Shown here one piece after another: positions 22,025-32,370 of a stretch of 64,000 nucleotides of DNA. This DNA is from Rhodocollybia butyracea. Taxonomy: Eukaryota > Basidiomycota > Agaricomycetes > Agaricales > Omphalotaceae. The position numbers and the translations under genes were made by a program. Every line of letters begins with the position of its first letter. Position 1 is the first letter of the stretch. The DNA lies in assembly GCA_015501585.1 (NCBI GenBank), contig JADNRY010000146.1, positions 62,001 to 126,000 on the forward strand, written 5' to 3'. Below the pieces are notes generated by a model. It saw nothing but the letters and a program-made list of their open reading frames with translations, had not been told where the DNA came from and did not search any database.

Positions 22025-22931
22025 TCAGTGTCCCACGGGTTTTTTTCCATGAATTGTCAAGAATTTTCCGAACTGCTTCAATCTGGTACCAATGGGTCGC
22101 TTGGGTTTCCGGAGTTCTGACAGTATCCGCAAAACTTCCGCGTTCATCTTCTCAGGCAAACGGTTCTCCTTAGCCATCTGCATCGCTGCCTCCTCTACCG
22201 GTACAAACGACGTCAAAAACTTGAGCAATGCGGGATCTGCCTCGTGCGTGAAGGGTTCTTGGGTCACCACATGGTCCGCGCCACAGGTAGAGAGAAGTCC
22301 ACCATTTGCAAACTTGGAAGGATTATACTTCCCTGGGGGGACAATATATCCATGGTGTGTAGTCGAAGTTGGATCCAAAGTACTACACCACGTGTCCACC
22401 GGAGACAGTCCTTCGAGCTTGTAATAAAGTATGTCCAAGTAGAAGGTGTCAAATTGAACATGTTCACCCAGCTCAGCCACTTCTATGTTCTTCAGATCTA
22501 CCGTTGGGTTATTCTTATGCAGCTTGTCCACTACCTTCTTAATGGACTCCTTAAGGAACCGCGTTACGGATGGGGCTTGTAATGGGTGACCGTTTATATC
22601 GACCACCTGCGCCTGAAACGAAAGCTAGATTGCAAAAGTTAATAAACCCCGAATCGATTGCATGATGTCTGTCTTACACGATCATATGCCGGCTAGTTCC
22701 AGAAAAGTCAATAAAGCAGAATCGATGCTCTATGTATGTCTTACTAGTTCTATTGGTGGCTTATATGGCGTATATGGCGGTGGTGACTAGTTTTAGAAAA
22801 GTCAAACCAGAATTGATGCATCATGTAATATGTCTTACCGCTGGCCTTACTGGCCTGGGTGCAGCACATGCAGGCGAAATGAGTAGAACGCCGAGGAGGA
22901 CAAAACCCAGCAAGTGATGTGTGAAGAACAT
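22025..22931 (-). CDS. SSP-C: secreted protein with tiny cassette exons (249 aa)
   Basis: Exons are 22931-22839, 22786-22745 (42 nt), 22692-22678 (15 nt) and 22624-22025, all phase 0. The signal peptide is MFFTHHLLGFVLLGVLLISP then ACAAP. Tiny exons give SPPPYTPYKPPIEL and PAYDR. The large exon begins LSFQAQVVDINGHPLQAPSV and keeps the family landmarks: FLKESIKKVVDKLHKN, DILYYKLEGLSPVDTWCSTL, GGLLSTCGADHVVTQEP, LLKFLTSFVPVEEAAMQMAK and a basic end. A possible earlier 5' splice site after ACAAPRP would drop four residues. I chose the later one because the intron start then matches GTAAGACAT of the other copies. The frame is intact. Domain unknown. Confidence 0.75.
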
Positions 22932-23311
22932 TGAGGGACAGATAACGCTGAGAGGGGAGCGTTGGAGATGGGATGCGATCCTGGCGACAAAGGGGCACAA
23001 GACGAGTGAACTGAACCAGCAGTTGGGGACCCGAGTCTCTTCTTTCGTTTCATTTATATAGACGTTTGCATATATGATCAGTTGGCACAGAAAGATTTAC
23101 TATCAAATATTGCCAATCCATGAAACACAGGAACCCTATATAGACTAGACTTTGATCTTCCCTTTTGAAATGATCCACCCGCTGTCGTTGTGTGCGCTAT
23201 GAATCACATGCTACCGCTTACCGCTATTCCGATTCGCATGTTCGAGCTTCAGAGAACAAGCTGTCAATTTATTTAGCTGCTACTTCGCACGCAAGCCAAG
23301 CCTATGGGATG

Positions 23312-23445
23312 CAGAGTAGTTTGACGGAATCGGGACACGGGCTTAGGATTCAAAACAAGAGCGACTGCGTCACAATTTGGGAACGTGAAAAGGGCGAGCA
23401 GGACGTGACGCAGCGCCTGCTTTCGCTGCGATCGCTAAATTGACT
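23312..23445. repeat. Gamma block, copy 3
   Basis: Landmarks GAGTAGTTTGACGGAATCGG, AACAAGAGCGACTGCGTCAC, GGGAACGTGAAAAGGGCG and GACGTGACGCAGCGCCT are present, followed by TTCTTTCTTTACCACGCCC near 23505. It sits between SSP-C and a delta fragment, as copy 2 sits between SSP-B and delta. Confidence 0.55.
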
Positions 23446-23619
23446 ACTACGTGAATATCGAGTCAACGCGCTTATCTGCGCGCCTATTGCATAGGCACGT
23501 TCTTTCTTTACCACGCCCAAAAAGAAAAAAACTTGAGCTTCCTTCCTTCACCAAGTTTAAATGAATCTCAACAACTCCACCAAAGCAACGTTTTTACGTG
23601 AAATTGTAATGAATTTCGA

Positions 23620-23945
23620 TTTCATGGGTGGTGGTAACCGACGTGGCCCCAGTTACATGGGTGAATAGATGAAGGCGAGTCTACCTCTTGCCTCAGGCAT
23701 GCTCAATTCTTTCGTAAAGGATCCCGAACCCGAAGATGTCCCCTTCTCAATCCGAGTACAAAACGAAGGCTATCTGAATATCTACACGGTTAACCTATAC
23801 TGCCTTTCCGGGTCCTCATCAGTCTTGGGCCGTCCCTGCAATCCTTTGCCGCCGACATTTACAGCCTCTGCATCAACGTTTCAGCGTAACTCCAGCTCTC
23901 CGGGGCAAACCATGGCAAACCTCACTTTTCAGACCGCCATGTGAC
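23620..23945 (+). pseudogene. Delta block: short F-box/LRR-like fragment
   Basis: An open frame at 23669-23944 contains VPFSIRVQNEGYLNIYTVN, close to IPSSIRVRNEGYL of the 20.4-kb fragment. A different frame carries GPSLQSFAADIYSLCINVSA. The two frames cannot be joined by an obvious intron, so this is a remnant rather than a gene. Confidence 0.4.
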
Positions 23946-24664
23946 TTGTCTCTCTATCCTAGCGAACAGTAGCAAATCCTTAATGCTGCTGCGCAGCAAT
24001 CCCCGACTACAAGATTAATGGATGCATTACATACTTAACAGTAATGGTCACTATGTAGGTTAAATCTCCATGAGTAGCTCACAGGCAAAAGTCTGCCCCA
24101 CAATTTCTGCAACCCTATACATATACACTACTATCTAGTGTGGGCAGCAGGTTTTCAACATGGAGAACTCAGGCACCGGTTTATGAGCATGCGCTCCCTG
24201 TTGCTGCCTAGTCGTTGGGTTGAGGTCATTAGTTTTGGTCAGTTGACAAGCATGATTTTACTGAGTCGACGTAGCAGATACAATTGCCATAAACATTACA
24301 TGCAAACTTTCTCCACTTAGCATTTGCATGGTCCCTCGCTCTGCTCCTTCACTAGCTTGTTTTACACATCTTTATACATATTCCCTCTTCTATGTTCAAG
24401 CTCGGAGCCCCAATGATGTCAGTTATGTATCCCTGTCACAAATATACATTTTCCCTATTTTGTAAACTTGTGCAATTTCTGACCACGTAGTATGAGGATG
24501 TGAATTGGTGAGTTCCATGTAGTGAGTTCCATGTTTTTGTGATTCAATTATTGGCCAATGGCAGAGTGATATTTGTTGGATTTGAGATAGCAGTTGTTCA
24601 TCACCAAAATGTCCAAAACAATATAACATTTTACATAGGTTTATAAAAGTCTGAAATAATTTTG
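23946..24664. other. Gene-free stretch
   Basis: AT-rich DNA with short open frames only (24138-24320 plus, 24423-24629 minus). I see no domain, RNA gene or repeat of note. Confidence 0.45.
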
Positions 24665-25361
24665 TGGCAGGATAACAAGATTATCCTTTGATATTATAAT
24701 GAGAAGCAGTTATCATGCTCATCATGATTCTGAGAAGGTATAACAGCCTTGTCACAATGATATGCATATTATAATGTGGTTATCATACCCTTGTCACAAT
24801 TATAACTGGTTATCATGCTGTTATCATGATTACAACTGATTATAAAGTACATATCATGGTGCTAGCTGAATGATCCAAAAACTGAAGTGAAAAGGGCGAG
24901 AAAAAGTAAAAAAAAAAAAGGGTCAGGAATGATTAGGTGAAGTTAAAAAAATTTGGCCCCTGACCTTATATAGTAAACAAAAACGTAGATCCTGGCAAGC
25001 ATGCTCTGGTGTAGTGGTAACGTGTCTCAAGTCTAGGCCTAGTAAGCGCTCTTTAAGCTTGAGGTCGCCGGTTCGAACCACGCCGGTATCACTTACTTTC
25101 ACCTGTGTTTGGTGACCTTTGCTGCCACATTAAAAGTCGTATTATGTAATACCCAGCCTCTTTGTATCATTTTTGGCTTTTTAATTTTTCTTATTTCGCC
25201 CTGGCCATGATCAACCTCACAATGCATGATAACCCTCACCATGCATGATAACCCCTACCATGCATGATCATCTGAAGTCACTGTGACAGAAAATGATAAC
25301 TCATGATGGGCATGATCAATGGGGGGGAGTAGCGTGTTAACTCAGGTATCATACCCTGCCA
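24665..25361. mobile_element. Candidate non-autonomous element with inverted arms around a tRNA-like unit
   Basis: The left end reads TGGCAGGATAA and the right end, on the other strand, TGGCAGGGTA. Inside, the left arm (24665-24870) is rich in TTATCATG and GGTTATCATG motifs, while the right arm (25200-25340) carries the complementary CATGATAACC and GCATGATAACCC. The middle contains the tRNA-like segment. No clear target-site duplication was found and no protein is encoded. The element call rests on the inverted motif arrangement only. Confidence 0.4.
25005..25090 (+). ncRNA. tRNA-like Pol III unit, probably SINE-type
   Basis: CTGGTGTAGTGG fits a Pol III A box and GGTTCGAACCA fits a B box, about 55 nt apart. 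Oligo-T stretches near 25168-25190 could stop Pol III. A D-arm-like hairpin (GTGT, loop AGTGGTA, ACGT) can form, and CTCAAG pairs with CTTGAG in the place of an anticodon stem around an extended loop. The acceptor ends do not pair and the T stem has two mismatches, so a working tRNA is unlikely. A tRNA-derived SINE head or a tRNA pseudogene fits better. Confidence 0.4.
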
Positions 25362-27617
25362 TGAGTGGTGGGGCTGATGCCAGATTCCAGAGAATATAAT
25401 GAGTATATATTGTTTCAGACATTTTAGTGATGTTCGCGAGGCAATGTCGGAGATTTTAAATTGACATTATAATGGGCCGGCCATTATAAGGCCATTATAA
25501 TGGCCATATATTATCGGGCCGGGCCTTATAAAACTTGCCCATACCAGCGACGACGCCAGGAAGACACTACATGGTGTCGTTGGCCTCAAAAGGGCACAAG
25601 CATTAATTGAAGTAGATACATTGCCCATGTATTTTATCTGCTCGCTATGTCTTGCGTTTTTCAAAACTCTGTTGAGGTTGTACCCGGCCAAGGCCGACCT
25701 CCAGGCAACTTCCAAGCTTTTTTCTCAGCTTTTGGGACTTGAGGTCAAGCAAATATAGTTGAAGTACATGTAGAAAAAAGCAAAGACCATAAAATTTCTA
25801 TTCTTATCCAGCTACGAGGCCTGTATTGCAAATCGCCTACATCCTATAAGAAGGACCTTTTTTCATATAAACCCTTATGATGAGGTAATCCATAATGGTC
25901 ATTATCAGGCCTTATGCGGCCTTATCGGCATAGTTTAAAAGTTCCGTGACATGGCCACAAAGAGGATATTGGTTAAATCTTTGGTCCATGGCTTATTCTA
26001 TTTGGAAACCCAGGCAAAATGTGCAGGTATAGAGGATTTCTCCGGCCAGTGTTCCGGTGAGATAACCGGCCATTTGAGACGTGTGCCATCAACAGCAACT
26101 CACGGCAACTTAAATCATGATTGATATGAGAGGCCATCATTGTGCCGAATCCCGATTGGGCCCTCCGCATACACAATGACCTCAACAATGGTTGAACAAT
26201 GATGGAAATTAATTAGCATTTCTTTCCATGGTTCAAGTACTTACAGTTACAATAAATTTGAGAACAGAGCATTGGTCACCGGGCCTAGTTGGGACGACTT
26301 GCAGGACAAATAAGAGTCATTCAGTCGATCTGATTTGAATTTTACAGGGCAATTAGATTATCTGCTTTGTTACTCTGGAAGCATCCAGGCTTTTGGCAAG
26401 GGTTCATTAACAAGGATATGTGGGCACTGGGAAACCCAGGTTTCTACTGGAAAGTTCTGAGATGGGGGAAAGCTATGTGGCCCATGTGTGGGCTTGCCCT
26501 TCTTGAGTATTCCAGCCACAATACCTCTTTGTAGCAGATTTGTTCCTTGCCAGGAGAGCTGTTTGCAGGGTGTTTCCTGATCTCGGCCTTAGTATCATTG
26601 ATATTTTGTATGGCGAATGGAGAATCAAATAGTTTTCTAGAAGCATTATCTTTGGTGGTATGGGGTGTTGGAAATATTATCAGCTGTGCAATTGATTTGC
26701 TCGCCGATATTTCTCCAGTAGTTTTAGATGTTTATTCTGCCCTGGAGTGCACGCCGGTGTGGAGCTTATCTGTTTTACCTTATGTTTTATCTTATATTTC
26801 TCTGTATATTTCTCCGTATATTTCTCCGTAGCTGCAGCTTATTTAAACCACCGTTGAATATCATTTTCCCCTGCGTGTTTGCTAGGGATTCTCCGCTATA
26901 GACTGGAGTGAAGTGATCTTTCGGCGACTTAATCATTTTACTCCAACATGGGGAATATTTGCGGCCTTGTCTGCGTAATTAGCATGCAGTGAGTCTGCAT
27001 TAAATGTTGGATGCAAAGAATCTGGAGCATTCATGCGTAATTGGAGTACATTGTTAAGCTGAAATACGGAGACTAGTGAGTTGGTTGCTTTCCTGCGTGC
27101 TAAAGATATGAAGATTCTCAGATCAGCAAAACGTGGGTGATCAGGAAGCCGCTTTCCGGCACCGTACAGCGCTGGGGACCGCTGGGAGCCGCTGGAAATG
27201 GCTTTATAGTGCCTGACAATGGCTCCAGTTCACCCACGCTTTGCTGATAGGCTCCAGAATTCAGCAGGATTAGTTGTGGTGGCTCTGAAATCTTCAAGTA
27301 TTTGTCACGTAAGCGTAACATTTGACTTCTTCCATGGCGAGGTATCAATTTACCAGTAGTAGGAGAGATAGAAGTCTGTTGTGACCCTTGCTCTCCCATC
27401 AGCAGTAGAGAATGGGGGAGTTAGGAGAGTGGGCAAGGTTACAACTGTTGGCATAGACATACAGCATCCCCGTAGAGCAAGAGAGGTTGTTTGTTCATAG
27501 TGATGATTCTTGGAGTTAGGGCCAAGCAACGAAAGATGAACCATGGCGGAACGCTGACAAATAGCATTCGTGATGGATCATGGCTTGAAGTATGTTTCCA
27601 TTTGCTCCAGTCCAGTT
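25362..27617. other. Gene-poor stretch
   Basis: There are palindromic AT-rich motifs at 25465-25515 (ATTATAATGG/CCATTATAAT). Minus-strand frames at 25467-25715, 25973-26188, 27118-27399 and 27350-27544 could be pieces of the decayed retroelement whose RNase H-like part lies at 27618-27902. A plus-strand frame at 26547-26831 is hydrophobic but ends in a low-complexity YISLYISPYISP tail. No intact gene was found. Confidence 0.4.
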
Positions 27618-27902
27618 TCAGTTCATGTTGCTGAGGGCATAGTGAGTCAATGCGGCAACTATGAATTTGGATTTTGTGAATACAAACCAGACTGCCATTG
27701 CTACAGCATGGTTCTGGGACACTGAAGGTCCAAAAATGTGTATGGATAAGTTGAGTCTGCTAGTTGGGCCGTAATATATGCCTCCCCCAGCATGAACAGT
27801 AGATAGTCCAGCATCCTGACATGCACATTCAATGTATACACATAGAGGCATCTCATGCGCAACTGGATTAGAATGTAACGAGCCATAGACTTTAATGAGC
27901 AT
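27618..27902 (-). pseudogene. RNase H-like fragment of a retrotransposon
   Basis: The frame contains VYIECACQDAGLSTVHAGGG, IYYGPTSRLNLSI and SQNHAVAMAV. It resembles the start of the RNase H domain of basidiomycete non-LTR elements (pattern Y-D-G-x-C ... GGG-V/I-W/Y-G-P ... Q-x-R-A-E). Here the catalytic Asp position reads E-C-A and the Glu of the second motif is lost (NHAVAMA), so it would be inactive. No reverse transcriptase is nearby. Confidence 0.35.
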
Positions 27903-28026
27903 TCGATCTAGCAGTGTCAGTGGGTAGAGTGAATGCGGGTTTTGTTCTTCTTCGTGAAGTATGAAACACAGACGGTGTGTTTGAAATCAAGCCGATAGCT
28001 GTAGTAGGAAGATCATAATCTCGGAT

Positions 28027-28166
28027 CCAGATGTATATGACGCGGACCGCTCTGCCGCAATAAATCCAGGCGTAAACAATCTACAAACACACAACAAACA
28101 TCAGAGCTGGGCAGAGTTGCATCATAAGACAAACGTGTAGCGGTCCGCGTTTCCGTACATCTGGGA
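28027..28166. repeat. Inverted repeat with 25-nt arms
   Basis: The left arm at 28027-28051 (CCAGATGT ... ACGCGGACCGCT) and the right arm at 28139-28166 are complementary over about 22 of 25 positions with one length difference. The spacer is about 87 nt. It may be a small MITE-like element. No target duplication was seen. Confidence 0.4.
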
Positions 28167-28315
28167 ACGGAATAGTCCCGGGACTATCCCGCAGCATGGC
28201 TCAGCATAGACATATCGGCTCATTTATATATTGGTAAAACAACCGGCATAGCGGCTTAACATCAGGTGGGAAAGAAATACCCGATCTGGCGGTTTTTGAA
28301 GAATCCAACACTCAA

Positions 28316-29226
28316 TTGACACCTACAAGACCCTCCCTTCCCTTCGGTCAGAGTCGGGGACTCGCCCAATCTGAGTCTTCCCTGCTGACCTTGTATCGAT
28401 GTCCACTGCCACCGTCACAATCTAGACTCCGATCCTGCTCAATTCCCTCTGCGCCCTCTCTCTACACTTCACAGATAGACTCTCCAATCTGTTTGGTGTT
28501 GTCTTTGCTCCGCTAATCGCACGCTTCACTTCTTGTGGCTAGAACGTTCTTTTGCAGAGGGATAGTGTGTATTCTGTTTATGCCTCTTCTTGAATGTTCA
28601 GGTGAAGATTATATTCAACGTTCAACGTCAACTTCTTAGATCTTAGGCCTTTTAGGTTTCATTCCTTTCTTACGTCTTACCTTTTCTTTCAGGATCGGGT
28701 TCGGATTCAAATATTTATCGACATATTCCACCCTCGAACACCTCTACTTCTCAGTCTCCCTCAAATCCCAATACACCCTCATCAAGTGTCTCCATTCCCC
28801 CCCCTTCACACATCTCTGTCTAGAAACAGATTCGACCCGTGCGAGGTTGTTCCTCTGTCACTGGTCGACGACATACTCATCCAACGACTAGCCGTTGGCC
28901 TCGCGGCGTCTGACCCCGATACGGTAAATGCCGGAGCTGACATAGATACAGCTTCTGCCCTCTGCTCACGCCCTGAGAAGTTTGTGCTACTAGGATGCGG
29001 ACATATTTCCAAAGAGGCACATTTAGTTTTTGCGAGATCACAGACTAGCGTTCCTTTAACTTGGGTGCACTGTCTCGTTTCGTCCCGTGGCCCGGAGGAG
29101 TCTTCCTCGGCAGAGGCGACCCGTAGCAGGAGCAGCAGCGCAGTGGTTCCATCCCCGTCTCCATTATCTGTCAAGGAACTTGGTTGGGATGTTGTCGTGA
29201 GGTGGCGGTATGAGGTGGCGGTATGA
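28316..29226 (+). pseudogene. Delta block: decayed F-box/LRR-like fragment
   Basis: Similar in order to 20310-21400: a promoter-like CT-rich part, then TLEHLYFSVSLKSQYTLIKC near 28735-28795, then a frame with EVVPLSLVDDILIQRLAVGL at 28840-28910. The 146-codon frame at 28786-29226 keeps part of it, but upstream segments are in other frames with stops. A third, more distant copy of the delta block outside the SSP array. Confidence 0.4.
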
Positions 29227-29988
29227 GTTGGCCGTATCCTATGCAGGACAGGATACCCGATTCGCCTTGGGAGGCAGCCATATGTATAAGTGTGGGGAGT
29301 ACAGTGAGTGTGAGGGCGTGGGGATGGGGATGGGGAACTTCGGGTTGGCTTCGCATACGCAGGTAAAGTATGCCCGTTGAGAGTAAGATATTCGTGTGTA
29401 TCTTCATAAAGATCGGATGTCCATTAGGATTTATGTATTGGATTTTGACTACAGATAAGTCGTACATTGTTGGAGGTGGGTCTACTACACACTACTTATT
29501 TATGTAGTGTTCCTGTATACAGAGATGGTAGTTTGTAGTTGATGTGCATAGATATCATGACCGAAAGGATTTAGCAAGTCTTCGCGATATACTCGACGGT
29601 TGTCGTCTTCGCGGCTCTTACCCAGAGTACTTCATTTCATTTCAAGCCAAAGATTCGAATGATGTACCGCAAGTTCGCATGCACATTACTTACACTTCAA
29701 GAGGATAATAGATATAGGGATTTCAACTTGACGAACAGTAATGAGGTCGGTTAAAAGTACTTGGTACATGAAACCAATTCGGGCAGCTGAGCCTTTGAAA
29801 TGGCAACGTTAGAAATCTGTCATCCTCATACACCGAGGAAGAAGGAACGCAAAATGAGGCTTTCAGTTTCTTTATACAAAGCAGGTAGAAATCACATCTA
29901 AACGAAATAACAGCGAGGGAGAGGAATTACTTACTTATTAGGTGTTGTAACAAGGTTTTAAGTGTACCATCATCTACGCAATAGCGCG
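29227..29988. other. Gene-free stretch
   Basis: A minus-strand frame at 29171-29467 has no recognisable content. The part at 29830-29960 resembles 15250-15370 and belongs with the remnant or gene pair 15473/29989. Nothing else was seen. Confidence 0.4.
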
Positions 29989-30286
29989 TTATGAGTGAGT
30001 GAAGATTCGTAGTACTAGTAAACCACGCAGTTGTGGACCGACCAGATCAGGAACAGATCGATAATAGCGCCCGTCATTCTTGACTTTTCGGTCGTTTGCT
30101 GACTCATAATTTTTCTTGGCAGTCGTACAATCAAAGCGTGCCTCGATCGGTCTCATTAGAGACACAGGTCCAACAATAGTGTCCAGGATGTCGATGCTGT
30201 AGCCTCCAAATTGCTGTCTAAACCGTACCCCACAGTACCCACACACTCGATCATTAGTAAGGTAAGGTTTCGGATAACGCTCCATA
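29989..30286 (-). CDS. Small hypothetical protein with a CxxC motif (98 aa)
   Basis: The open frame starts at ATG 30286 (MERYPKPYLTNDRVCGYCGV) and ends at a stop at 29991-29989. It has a CGYC pair near residue 16, a hydrophobic-acidic stretch (YSIDILDTIVGPVSLMRP) and a basic half with one more Cys (EARFDCTTAKKNYESANDRK). There is no signal peptide and no membrane helix. A fragment at 15473-15730 is similar to the second half. It could be a small zinc-binding protein or only the last exon of a longer gene. I do not recognise the family. Confidence 0.4.
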
Positions 30287-30718
30287 TTCAAGCGGGATCT
30301 ACTGAAATGAACAAAGGAAACGGAACAAAGATTCTTGAAAGATTTTATTGGTGGTCATGCGCCCTAAGAATCGAGATTAGACTAGTGTAGCTTCAACCAT
30401 CTTCTCTGGACCGTACCGAGAAGAGTGATACTACACGTAGCACTGGGACGGTGGACCCTGGCGGAACACTCAACATGACAACAGCCTGACTAGACCAGAC
30501 CACTGTCAAAAAAAAAAACCATTGCTATAGATTAAAACATCACTTCACGCGCTTTATACCTGTAATTAATCGCTGAAACGGTTGGGGCGCCACGATATTC
30601 ATCACAACAATGGAGCCAGGAGCCTGGGCTGTACACCTCCCGCACAATTTTCAGTCAAATACAATACAATCGAAACCATATATAAGAGCTCAACTTCAGG
30701 CAGCTTCACATAACTGCT
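30287..30718. other. Intergenic with the promoter of 7TM copy 2
   Basis: Apart from an A11 tract near 30509 and the TATA box at 30679, I see no feature. Confidence 0.45.
30679..30686 (+). promoter_or_regulatory. TATA box of 7TM copy 2
   Basis: TATATAAG lies 40 nt upstream of the start ATG at 30719, giving a short leader. Confidence 0.5.
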
Positions 30719-32103
30719 ATGTCAGTATATCAGAAAGGCAACACTTTCATAGCTGGTGAACTCTTATATGCAAGAATTACACATTTAGCACCAATCATGG
30801 TTATGTATGGTGGGTGTGTTGTATCACACATTAAAGTTCTTACGGTTAAGGTTTGGGGGCTGATTCTTATCATTTCTTCAATTGAGGAATGTTTACGCTG
30901 GGAACATGCATTGCAGTTCAACCAATGATGTGCGTATAAATGCCCACCGTGATCCATAATTGAATTTTTTCAAAGCTTATTTTCGGAAAAGCCTAAGATC
31001 TGGCTCCTTGTAGGCTTGATTTTGGTTTTCATATCATTTACTTGGACCATTGCAAATGTTGCTTTGGTGGGAAGTTTATCTGCAATTAACGTGGGCTGCG
31101 ACGCTAGAGTAACTGGGCTAATCGGTTCATGCCCACACGTCCTTGACTCTAAGGTCTTGGATGGGCCATTTTTGACAAACGTTGAAGGAATTCCTATCAC
31201 AATTACGGTGAGAGGTCAAGAACAATGTTAAGACAGGAGCATTCCCACTCAAGTTTGAGTGTTTAGCTTCTTGTCAGTGATATGATCGTAGTTTGGAGAG
31301 CCTGGATTCTACTCTCTCGCAATTGCTTTTGGAAAAATACCCTTGTGTCTCTTGCAATCATTAATACAGGTCAGTACACACTTCTTCGGGAATCGGGAAG
31401 CCACCACTTGATTCAAAAATTCTAGTTGTCAACATTATTGATTGCATTGCCAATCCAATCTTTAATATTATGGCTACCAACGGCTTTGAGCCTGACACTA
31501 CTTCAGGCAATCTAATCATAAACTATTCTGGCATTTTGGATTTAGTTTCAATTTTAACTTCCTTGCTAGTAAATGCAGTTGCAACAATTCTGATTGGATG
31601 GAAAGCATGGTATGCCTATATTTGCTGTTTCTATCTTCATTCGTTATTTAGCAGGCTCTGACTAGGACTCACCATAAATCAATGGCAGAGGCTGCAATCT
31701 ATCGAAGAACGTATGCCATCAAGATTTTACTGCTTCTGGTCGAGTCTGGGGCCATTTTCTGCGCAGTTCAGCTTATATACATTGCAGTCTTTCTTACAAT
31801 CCAAGGTGACGCTTGGCGAGGATGGGCCCGAAATATGGACATGAAACTTCCAGTTGCAAGCCTTACGGGAGCTACTCAGCAAAATATTGCAAGCGATATG
31901 ATAATTTTTGCAAGTGTACGTCCAAATTTATTGAATTTGACAAGCAATTTCATGTTGATCAAGATTTTGGCCTATGATTTCTGTAGGCATTTTACCCAAT
32001 TGTTGTTGCCATTTTGATTCGTAGCACACCATCACCTGAAATGGTTGTAAACATTGTAGGATACACTCAAACAGGGGACCATGATCATGATAAACCAACG
32101 TAG
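30719..32103 (+). CDS. Seven-transmembrane protein, copy 2 (339 aa)
   Basis: Exons are 30719-30809, 30887-30929, 30976-31207, 31267-31369, 31426-31609, 31666-31915 and 31987-32103. All phases agree and give 339 residues. It starts MSVYQKGNTFIAGELLYARI. Hydrophobic segments are LAPIMVMYGMFTLGTCIAV, IWLLVGLILVFISFTWTIA, LLVSDMIVVWRAWILL, TLVSLAIINTVVNIIDCIA, LDLVSILTSLLVNAVATILI, ILLLLVESGAIFCAVQLIYI and SAFYPIVVAILI. The third loop has three Cys-containing patches (VGCDARVTGLIGSC). The tail is short and His/Asp-rich (GDHDHDKPT). It belongs to the same Agaricomycete orphan family as 7404-8758. A ligand or G-protein role cannot be shown from sequence. Confidence 0.82.
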
Positions 32104-32370
32104 CTGTGGGGCGGCTTAGTAGAGAGGAATATCCGAGCCATTATGCGCCGATGTAAACAAGCTGCAAACCATTGCGGAAATCAGATGTTCCGTTGGACTG
32201 TTGGTGTGAAGCGTTACAGTTCAACTTCACTTTTGACGTGTTTTTTTTACTATTCATGGTAACGCTGGCTCTTCTAGCGCAATGGCACAAAATCCCCTTG
32301 TATTGTCGAAATTTGGGAGACTCGAAACTTGAATCGGCAAGCTTCAATAGCATCAGCTGCCGCCCGAGTA

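Noticed and set aside
25005..25090. A functional tRNA gene.
   Set aside because: The acceptor ends do not pair, the T stem has mismatches and there is no clear anticodon loop.
26547..26831. Small membrane protein on the plus strand.
   Set aside because: The hydrophobic part could be chance in AT-rich DNA, the tail is simple-sequence, and there is no splice or promoter support.
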